5,072 nt of DNA, from NCBI GenBank assembly GCA_934408795.1, contig CAKRVQ010000100.1:1-5072 (forward strand). The letters run 5' to 3'. Of the stretch, positions 1 to 4,437 are shown one piece after another. The notes under the pieces were generated by a model. It saw only the letters and a program-made list of their open reading frames with translations, ran no database searches and was not told where the DNA came from. This DNA is from an uncultured Eubacteriales bacterium (GTDB lineage: Bacteria; Bacillota; Clostridia; Oscillospirales; Acutalibacteraceae). Every line of letters begins with the position of its first letter. The stretch's first letter is position 1. The position numbers and the translations under genes were made by a program.

Positions 1-673
1 CGTCGACAAACCCCAAAAAGAACAGGTGGTTTCCCTCGGTAAGGGCTTTCGGGATCTTAATGCTCAGGCTGCCGATCCCCACGCTGCCGTAGGGAACGGA
101 ATAAGTGAGCGCAAAAAGAACCAGCAGGACTGCGATCGGAACGGCATAACCTGTTCTGATCGACGGCTTTTCCGAGGCGCACTCGGCGCTCTGTATATCT
201 GTGTGTTCGCGTTCACATTCACATTTGCGTTCGGAATCGTGTGTTTTATGTTTACACCTTGACCTTACGGTCTCGATCAAGCCCGTAACTATAAGGCAGA
301 AGGCGAGCAAATGCAGGATACCGAAGGTTATCAGATCCTCTTCGTTGATATAGCCCGTATTTGCCATTACGAGTGTGACCGCCGTTACCGCGAGTGCAAC
401 GGCCGCAAGCTTTAGTCCCCTGCAAAGATTTGAATGCGAATAGACCGTGCAGAAGCCGCAAAGGAGTATAAATGTTGCGGCAAACAACGGTTCTACCGGC
501 ATAAAGAATTGAAAAACCGATTCCATTGCCTTGATACCGAAGGTGTAGCTGCCGAGGCAGAGTCCGTGGTACGCCACCATACAGACGACCATAAACCCGC
601 GCAATTCATCAAGGAAAGCATACCTTATCTTTCCTTGCTTTTCGGGCGCTCCGGCAGAGGATGCGTTATTCAT
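1..673 (-). CDS. HGSNAT-catalytic/DUF1624-family membrane protein (3' end cut by window edge)
   Basis: Reading leftwards from ATG at 673, an open frame of 224 codons runs off the window. It begins MNNASSAGAPEKQGK and then IRYAFLDELRGF-MVVCMVAYHG, the usual opening of the heparan-alpha-glucosaminide N-acetyltransferase catalytic-like (DUF1624) family. The later segments ILLCGF...HSNLCRGLKL and ITFGILHLLAF also fit that family. Hydrophobic stretches near residues 26-40, 54-75, 87-104, 115-134 and 175-192 suggest a multi-pass inner-membrane protein. By family it may move acyl groups onto a cell-surface sugar, but the bacterial members are poorly characterised and no substrate can be named. Residues 137-169 form a hydrophilic Cys/His-rich loop encoded partly by hexamer repeats. 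The ATG is 6 nt after the lexA stop, with AGAAGG in the end of lexA as ribosome binding site (about 12 nt spacing), so it is probably co-transcribed with lexA. The family call is by eye from motifs. Confidence 0.78.
   Translation of the reverse strand, partial: MNNASSAGAPEKQGKIRYAFLDELRGFMVVCMVAYHGLCLGSYTFGIKAMESVFQFFMPVEPLFAATFILLCGFCTVYSHSNLCRGLKLAAVALAVTAVTLVMANTGYINEEDLITFGILHLLAFCLIVTGLIETVRSRCKHKTHDSERKCECEREHTDIQSAECASEKPSIRTGYAVPIAVLLVLFALTYSVPYGSVGIGSLSIKIPKALTEGNHLFFLGFVD
203..232 (-). repeat. Five imperfect hexamer repeats in the membrane-protein gene
   Basis: On the gene strand five consecutive 6-nt units read GAACGC, AAATGT, GAATGT, GAACGC and GAACAC. They encode the alternating segment ERKCECEREH in the loop between two predicted membrane segments. 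The reading frame is kept because the unit is two codons. It looks like a small in-frame microsatellite that may vary in length between strains. Confidence 0.5.
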
Positions 674-679
674 ACTCAA

Positions 680-1273
680 TCAATACCTTCTGAAGCTGCC
701 GATAACCTTACCGATTATTTCGATATTCTCGGCTCGTATCGGGGAGAAATCGGGGTTTTCGGGCATAAGGATTATTTCGCCGTCCTTAACAAGGAGGCGC
801 TTTACCGTTGCCTCATCTTCCACCAGTCCCACAACGATATCTCCGCTTTTTGCGACCGTATCCTTATCCGCAACGATTATATCCCCGTCGAGTATGCCTG
901 CATCCCGCATACTGAGACCCGAAACGCGAAGGGCAAAGACGCTCTCGCTTTCGGCGGCGGAAACCGGGTAAGGGATATAGTCTTCTATCTGTTCGACTGC
1001 GAGTATGGGGACTCCCGCAGTGACCTTTCCGATAAGGGGAACCTGTGACGACACCGTCATTCCCTCTACCCTGATTGCCCGTGAAAAGCGGGGATCCCTT
1101 TGGATATAACCCTCTTCTTCAAGTTTGCGGAGGATCGAATGGACGGTCGATGTGGATTTTATCATACAGTGGGATGCGATCTCGCGCACCGTGGGGGGCA
1201 CGGAATCGCTCATCCTCTGAACGAGAAATTTATATACTTGTAATTGCTTTTCGCTTAATTCGGGACGCGACAT
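680..1273 (-). CDS. lexA: LexA repressor (SOS response regulator)
   Basis: A 197-residue protein that matches LexA along its full length. LexA represses DNA-damage genes and is inactivated when RecA on single-stranded DNA triggers its self-cleavage. Residues about 1-70 form the winged helix-turn-helix (SEKQLQVYKFLVQR, PPTVREIASHC, STVHSILRKLEEEGYIQRD). The cleavage site is Ala86-Gly87 in VTAGVPILA. The catalytic dyad is Ser121 in GLSMRDAGILDGD and Lys158 in ATVKRL, so it should be cleavable. The start at 1273 was chosen because MSRPELSEKQ is the usual LexA opening and a strong ribosome binding site (AAGGGAGAG) lies just upstream. The same frame stays open 37 more codons to 1384, but that stretch contains the promoter and operator and is not coding. 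The gene leads a minus-strand unit with the DUF1624-type gene. Confidence 0.96.
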   Translation of the reverse strand: MSRPELSEKQLQVYKFLVQRMSDSVPPTVREIASHCMIKSTSTVHSILRKLEEEGYIQRDPRFSRAIRVEGMTVSSQVPLIGKVTAGVPILAVEQIEDYIPYPVSAAESESVFALRVSGLSMRDAGILDGDIIVADKDTVAKSGDIVVGLVEDEATVKRLLVKDGEIILMPENPDFSPIRAENIEIIGKVIGSFRRY

Positions 1274-1315
1274 TAACTCTCTCCCTTTCAGATATCCGAT
1301 AGGGCACCGGGATAC

Positions 1316-1329
1316 CGAACATTTATTCA
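1316..1329 (-). promoter_or_regulatory. Candidate LexA box (autorepression operator)
   Basis: On the minus strand the site reads TGAATAAATGTTCG. Against the Bacillus/Clostridia consensus CGAAC-N4-GTTCG the right half-site is perfect and the left has two changes. It overlaps the predicted lexA start point, where a repressor would block initiation, as expected for autoregulated lexA. Position and partial match support the call; binding is inferred. Confidence 0.6.
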
Positions 1330-1334
1330 TATTA

Positions 1335-1363
1335 AGTATATCATCTGTACTGCAAGAGTTCAA
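1335..1363 (-). promoter_or_regulatory. lexA promoter
   Basis: On the minus strand TTGAAC (1363-1358) and TATACT (1340-1335) are separated by exactly 17 nt, a good sigma-A type promoter. Transcription would begin near 1327-1328, giving a leader of about 55 nt before the lexA ATG at 1273. The -35 element itself contains GAAC. Confidence 0.75.
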
Positions 1364-1401
1364 TACATATAACAAACAAAACATGATTTTATTTGACTAA
1401 A

Positions 1402-1456
1402 CCGTCGTTCGACGGGTTCCGCAACCGATAGTTGCGAAAATGTACATCCGAATGTA
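1402..1456. repeat. Cluster of three short inverted repeats
   Basis: Three dyads lie in a row just upstream of the rightward promoter: CCGTCG-TT-CGACGG (1402-1415), CGCAAC-CGATA-GTTGCG (1420-1436) and TACAT-CCGA-ATGTA (1443-1456). The last one ends at the base before the -35 box. They could be protein-binding dyads or hairpins in a leftward transcript. None is followed by a T run, so they are not obvious terminators. Confidence 0.45.
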
Positions 1457-1485
1457 TTGTGATTCGCATGCAAAAAGTGTATAAT
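1457..1485 (+). promoter_or_regulatory. Strong rightward promoter without a gene behind it
   Basis: TTGTGA (1457-1462) and a perfect TATAAT (1480-1485) have a 17-nt spacer, so transcription should begin near 1491-1493. No convincing reading frame with a ribosome binding site follows for nearly 500 nt. The transcript would begin with the GC-rich, palindromic stretch described next and might continue into the regulator gene at 1980. Confidence 0.55.
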
Positions 1486-1544
1486 TTAATCAATGTAAAG
1501 CGCGGTTGCAGCGGCCGACAAAGCCGTCGTCTTGAAGTACATTA

Positions 1545-1760
1545 CGACCGTCGGTCGGGCAAGCTGACGGGGTCTGCCGCGGAAGCGATGCGGGTAAGGA
1601 GCAGGAGTGTCGGAGGCGCCCGTCGGGGCGCGCGTCTTGTGCGGCGCGGTGGGCGCCCGAGTTGAGCCGACCGTCGGTTAAGCTGACGGGAGTGGCGCCT
1701 GTCTTAAGCAAGCGAGAGGGATACGCAGGCAGCGCCGCGCGCCCTTCCGAGGAAGGGCGC
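1545..1760 (+). repeat. GC-rich structured intergenic element, copy 1 (possible small RNA)
   Basis: No gene is seen here, but the stretch is dense with stems. Two near-identical hairpins, CCGTCGG/CTGACGG at 1548-1570 (loop 9 nt) and 1671-1689 (loop 5 nt), share CGACCGTCGGT and AAGCTGACGGG and lie about 120 nt apart. Between them is a 7-bp stem GGCGCCC/GGGCGCC (1615-1621 with 1651-1657) around a GC-rich inner part. After them come GGCG..CCTG pairing with CAGG..CGCC (1694-1735) and a 10-bp inverted repeat GCGCCCTTCC-GA-GGAAGGGCGC (1739-1760), with no T run after it. Part of it (1577-1654) recurs at 3008-3110. Strand is given by the promoter at 1457-1485. It does not match the signatures I know for RNase P RNA, tmRNA, SRP RNA or 6S RNA. 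It could be a small RNA, a long structured leader or a dispersed intergenic repeat. Confidence 0.5.
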
Positions 1761-1843
1761 AGAACGGGCAGCAAAGTATAATAAAGGATTGTAATTCTCC
1801 CGAAAAAGCAGGGCTTTTAAGAAATGAAGACATGTCTGTGCCC

Positions 1844-1907
1844 GTTTGCCGCGCCTTCGGCGCTTCGCGGCGCTGCCGTAGGTCTTTTCGCTCTGCAAGC
1901 GAAAAGG
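1844..1907. repeat. Palindromic leader segment upstream of the regulator gene
   Basis: Two further hairpins: GCGCC-TTC-GGCGC inside the larger GCCGCG...CGCGGC pairing (about 1849-1872), and a perfect 9-bp CTTTTCGCT-CTGCA-AGCGAAAAG stem (1884-1906). Neither is followed by a T run. They may belong to the leader of a transcript started at 1457-1485, or to the intergenic repeat upstream. No gene is seen between 1385 and 1979. Confidence 0.4.
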
Positions 1908-1925
1908 CTCCGATACTGATGCACC

Positions 1926-1954
1926 TATACTATGAAGCCGACTTCAGTCGGCTT
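1926..1954 (+). promoter_or_regulatory. Possible -10 box and 5'-leader dyad of the regulator gene
   Basis: TATACT (1926-1931) is a fair -10 element but has no clear -35 partner. Right behind it is an inverted repeat AAGCCGAC-TTCA-GTCGGCTT (1935-1954), at the expected start point and upstream of the ribosome binding site AGAAAGGA. A dyad here would suit an autoregulatory operator for the XRE-type protein encoded downstream, or a leader hairpin. This role is inferred from position only. Confidence 0.35.
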
Positions 1955-1979
1955 GAATAAAGAAAGGATTTTGGATAAT

Positions 1980-2888
1980 ATGGGTAATGAAACCGCCGAG
2001 AGACTCTACCAATATCGCAGGAGAGCAGGTCTGTCACAGGAACGGCTCGCAGAACTGATAGGGGTATCCCGTCAGGCAATTTCAAAATGGGAGCGCGCGG
2101 AAGCCTCTCCCGACACCGACAATCTGATCGCACTTTCAAAGATTTACGGCGTGACGATCGACGAGCTTATTAACGGAAAGACTCCGATAAACGATGTCGG
2201 CGGTGTCGAAAGGAACGATGATGACACATCGGGCGAAAATGAAGAGCCCGTTCATAAGAACAGTCGGGACAAAAGTGAAAGCGGAGAATCGGGAGCAGAC
2301 GCCGACGGCGATCACGCAGAAAGCGATGATGAGTCTTCGGGCAGCGGCAATCCGAAGAAAGAGACAAAGATAAGTTTCCGTAACGGGATACATATTGACG
2401 ACGGTGACGATCATGTTCACATCGGCTTTGACGGGATCCATGTTGACGATGAAAACAGTCATGTTCACATCGGCAGGAACGGTGTGTATGTTGAAGAAAA
2501 CGGTCAGGTAAAGGTCGATGAAGCGAAGGTATCGAGCTATGCAAAGCACTGCTTCAGGGAAAAGGGACAAAGCCGTACCGCTGCATTCTTCAAAAATGTT
2601 CCCGTACCCGTGTTATCCGTGATCGCATATCTCGCTTTCGGATATTTCGGAGTCTGCGGCGGATGGGCTGCAGGATGGGTCGTATTCTTTATTGTTCCGC
2701 TTTATTATTCTTTTATTTCGGCAATTGAACACAGAAATCCGAATCACTTCGCCTTCCCTGTCTTAGTGACAGGGGTCTACATTTACCTCGGCATCACAGA
2801 AGGCATGTGGCACCCTTACTGGGCAGAATTTCTTTTGATCCCCGTTTATTACGGCATATGCAATATGTTCACGGGGAAAAAGCGATAA
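1980..2888 (+). CDS. Membrane-anchored XRE-type helix-turn-helix regulator with His-rich repeats
   Basis: A 302-residue protein. Residues 5-66 form a Cro/CI-type helix-turn-helix (LSQERLAELIGVSRQAISKW, then NLIALSKIYGVTIDELING). Residues about 72-130 are an acidic Asp/Glu/Ser/Gly linker. Residues 135-180 hold three tandem repeats of about 16 residues (NGIHIDDGDDHVHIGF, DGIHVDDENSHVHIGR, NGVYVEENGQVKVD), probably short beta strands and rich in HxH. Residues 207-296 hold two similar membrane hairpins, PVLSVIAYLAFGYFG...IVPLYY and PVLVTGVYIYLGITEG...LIPVYY, suggesting internal duplication. It probably binds DNA while tethered to the membrane; the signal and targets are unknown. The start at 1980 fits the family opening and AGAAAGGA 11 nt upstream. 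An in-frame ATG at 1932 lies in a hairpin, lacks a ribosome binding site and is less likely. The gene stands alone and ends at its own terminator. Confidence 0.85.
   Translation: MGNETAERLYQYRRRAGLSQERLAELIGVSRQAISKWERAEASPDTDNLIALSKIYGVTIDELINGKTPINDVGGVERNDDDTSGENEEPVHKNSRDKSESGESGADADGDHAESDDESSGSGNPKKETKISFRNGIHIDDGDDHVHIGFDGIHVDDENSHVHIGRNGVYVEENGQVKVDEAKVSSYAKHCFREKGQSRTAAFFKNVPVPVLSVIAYLAFGYFGVCGGWAAGWVVFFIVPLYYSFISAIEHRNPNHFAFPVLVTGVYIYLGITEGMWHPYWAEFLLIPVYYGICNMFTGKKR
2411..2474 (+). repeat. 48-bp coding repeat with exact 16-nt core
   Basis: The 16-nt string TCATGTTCACATCGGC occurs exactly at 2411-2426 and 2459-2474, 48 bp apart. That equals one 16-residue protein repeat (…HVHIG…). 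The identity at DNA level suggests a recent duplication or recombination within the gene, while the third unit has diverged. Confidence 0.7.
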
Positions 2889-2920
2889 CACGCCGATATT
2901 CGGCTATTGAGTTACATGAC

Positions 2921-2959
2921 AAGCGCAGCCCTTGTGTAAAATCGGGGCTGCGCTTTTTT
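2921..2959 (+). terminator. Rho-independent terminator of the regulator gene
   Basis: Perfect 11-bp stem AAGCGCAGCCC (2921-2931) with GGGCTGCGCTT (2945-2955), loop of 13 nt, and six T in a row at 2954-2959. It starts 33 nt after the regulator stop codon and faces the same way. Confidence 0.9.
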
Positions 2960-2960
2960 C

Positions 2961-3000
2961 GGTCACTCGGTCTGTCACTCAGTCTGTCACTCGGTCTGCG
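2961..3000. repeat. 12-bp tandem repeat
   Basis: The unit GGTCTGTCACTC is seen complete at 2969-2980, with one change at 2981-2992 (AGTCTGTCACTC), and in part on both sides (GGTCACTC at 2961-2968 and GGTCTGCG at 2993-3000). It lies between the terminator and the second GC-rich element. No gene is supported here. Confidence 0.8.
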
Positions 3001-3007
3001 GTATTAT

Positions 3008-3110
3008 CCGCGGCGGGTACCGGGAAAACGGCACGGGTGTCGGACTGTATATTCAGGTTGGAAACAGAGGGTGCCGCCCGTCGACGCGCGCAGGGTGCGC
3101 GGCGGTGGGC
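3008..3110 (+). repeat. GC-rich structured intergenic element, copy 2
   Basis: Blocks occur in the same order as in copy 1 (1577-1654): CCGCGG, CGGGTA, GTGTCGGA, then CGCCCGTCG (with one change nearby), GCGCGC, GTGCG and GCGGTGGGC. Spacing between blocks differs, with about 30 extra nt before the core. The core can still fold: (G)CCGCC at 3073-3078 with GGCGG(T) at 3101-3106, around GCGCGC-AGG-GTGCGC (3086-3100). It has the same orientation as copy 1, on the other side of the regulator gene. No promoter or reading frame is evident. Confidence 0.5.
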
Positions 3111-3135
3111 AGTTATGGGCAGCGATGGGCGGCGG
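3106..3135. repeat. 10-bp tandem repeat
   Basis: Three units with a shared TGGGC: TGGGCAGTTA (3106-3115), TGGGCAGCGA (3116-3125) and TGGGCGGCGG (3126-3135). They abut the end of GC-rich element copy 2. The rest of 3136-3397 holds no supported gene, only the hairpin at 3215-3252 and a short inverted repeat CCCTC-CCG-GAGGG (3358-3370) without a T run. Confidence 0.65.
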
Positions 3136-3214
3136 ACATATGCTTCGGTTCCTATAACAGTCGATCGGCTCGGTTCGATAAAATTCGAAAATGATCGTAA
3201 AACATTCGCTTTGA

Positions 3215-3252
3215 TACAAAACAACGGACTGTTGCGTAAGAGCAGCAGTCCG
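3215..3252 (-). terminator. Probable terminator of the methyltransferase-acyltransferase unit
   Basis: An 11-bp stem (one G-T pair), CGGACTGTTGC (3225-3235) with GCAGCAGTCCG (3242-3252), loop of 6 nt. Read leftwards it is followed by TTGTTTTGT, a T-rich but interrupted tail. It lies about 145 nt beyond the acyltransferase stop at 3398. Read rightwards it is followed by CCTTATATTAT, which is a worse tail. Confidence 0.6.
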
Positions 3253-3397
3253 CCTTATATTATCATCAACGATGTTACGCCCTGAATTTTCATTACGATA
3301 TGTCTGTTTTTCGAATGTGCGCCAAAGTATGAGCGCCCCTCTTTCTGCGGTTTTTGACCCTCCCGGAGGGAGCAATAAAACTTTCAAAGTTTCCCGA

Positions 3398-4428
3398 TCA
3401 CAGATTATACAGTTCAACGAAATAGCTGAAAAACGCTTTTATCGAGCGACGTTTCCATGCCCGCGCGAACGGTTTTTCCGTAAACAGGTACAGAAGCAAA
3501 GCGCCGCCGAGCGACACGACAAACACTACGGCAAAGGTCTTATATCTGTTCGAGACCCCTGTCAACAACGCTGCCGAAAGCAGAGCCGTCGTCATAGGCA
3601 GATCCCAGCCTATGAAGAACCATCGCCAATCAAAATTGATCCTGCAGATTATCACATTTGCGGACACGATGAAAAAGACGGAAATCACTGCCGAGACAAC
3701 CGAGTACAGAAGTCTCATTCCGAAAGGCGGTCTTTCGGCGTTCTTATTTCTGCGGTACAGTATCACTGCTTTGTAAATGTAAGCTGCGGAAAATCCGATC
3801 AGAAACTGATGTATTTGAAAATTCTTATAATAGATCACGAGGTTAGGCATTACAAACAATCTGCAGATAATCGCGGCAAGTCCGACCGCAGCGGCAAAAG
3901 ACAGGCAGTAGCCGATATTGTTGTTGCCTTTGAAGAACCTTTTCTTTATCAGATATCCGATTGCCATAATCGGAGGAACCGCGGCGTACATAAGCATTAT
4001 GCTCTGCAGATACCACAAATGTCCCCACGGCTCCACGAGCAGCATATTAAGGATCAGCGATCTCACGCTGCCGAAGTGATCTGTTTTCATGATCTTGCAT
4101 CCCAAAAACACAATGATCAGGCAGACATACATCGGAGGACATATTCTGAAAATTTTGTCTGTATAGAATACAAACCAATTTCGAAGTTTAGTATATGTCG
4201 CCTCCGCGTCAGTCTTAAGCGGAGAAGCCGCCAAGAATCCGCTCACGACAAAAAACAGGGAGTTTCCTACCCCCCTTGGTTCAGGATAAGGCAATGGCTT
4301 AATACGATAAGTATGATTGCATATGCCCTTATACCGTCTATGGTTCCGAATCTTGCGGATCTTACCGCGGTTTGTACGCGGTCGGGTCCGTCTGCTCGTT
4401 CGACGGTTCGTTCAACGGTGTTACTCAT
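3398..4428 (-). pseudogene. Acyltransferase-3 family membrane enzyme, frameshifted at a G6 run
   Basis: The gene starts at ATG 4428 and reads 53 residues to a TAG at 4267-4269. That part ends RFGTIDGIRAYAIILIVLSHCLILNQGG, with the family's R-X10-H motif (Arg34, His45). Right at a run of six G (4275-4270) the frame changes, and the second frame continues VGNSLFFVVSGFL through about nine further membrane segments to TEKPFARAWKRR and a stop at 3398. One extra G gives a 343-residue protein, the normal size for acyltransferase 3 (OafB/WecH-like), which transfers acyl groups to surface sugars; the substrate is unknown. The second frame alone (TTG at 4294) lacks the catalytic motif and would be inactive. 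The ribosome binding site AGGA (7 nt spacing) overlaps the stop of the upstream methyltransferase gene, so the two are probably translationally coupled. The lesion may be real, phase-variable or a base-calling error. Confidence 0.82.
4270..4275 (-). other. G6 homopolymer at the frameshift
   Basis: Six C on the plus strand (six G in the gene). The frame upstream meets TAG immediately after the run. A seventh G would join it in frame with the downstream part, giving QGGVGNSLFF, which fits the family's G-x-G-x-x-hydrophobic-FF-x-x-SGF pattern. Confidence 0.85.
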
Positions 4429-4437
4429 TTTTCCATC

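Noticed and set aside
434..1048. Plus-strand open frame of 204 codons
   Set aside because: It lies opposite lexA and the DUF1624-type gene, both with clear family motifs; the translation shows no domain.
1492..1760. RNase P RNA, tmRNA, SRP RNA or 6S RNA as identity of the structured stretch
   Set aside because: None of their conserved strings that I know (for example the GAGGAAAGUCC of RNase P RNA or the GGAAGCAGCA-like SRP loop) is present.
1490..1774. Minus-strand frame of 94 codons and plus-strand frame of 77 codons in the GC-rich stretch
   Set aside because: Both arise from palindromic GC-rich repeats, have no ribosome binding site and give low-complexity Arg/Pro/Ala/Gly-rich peptides.
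1777..1782. A perfect TATAAT that could be a -10 box
   Set aside because: The -35 position (about 1754-1759) reads AGGGCG inside a strong hairpin, so there is no supporting element.
1803..1818. Small AAAAGC-AGG-GCTTTT hairpin as a terminator for the putative small RNA
   Set aside because: Only a 6-bp, mostly A-T stem with four T inside the stem itself; too weak to call.
2961..3000. Short repeats as a CRISPR array
   Set aside because: Units are 12 bp, directly abutting and without spacers; no cas genes are in view.
2996..3067. A plus-frame peptide SAVLSAAGTGKTARVSDCIF followed by RLETEG, resembling the Walker A region of AddA/UvrD-type helicases
   Set aside because: The similarity is only about 24 residues, lacks one Ala of the usual motif, and has no ribosome binding site, upstream domain or downstream helicase motifs. 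The same DNA belongs to the GC-rich element that recurs at 1577-1654, where no such peptide is seen, so chance is more likely than a gene remnant.
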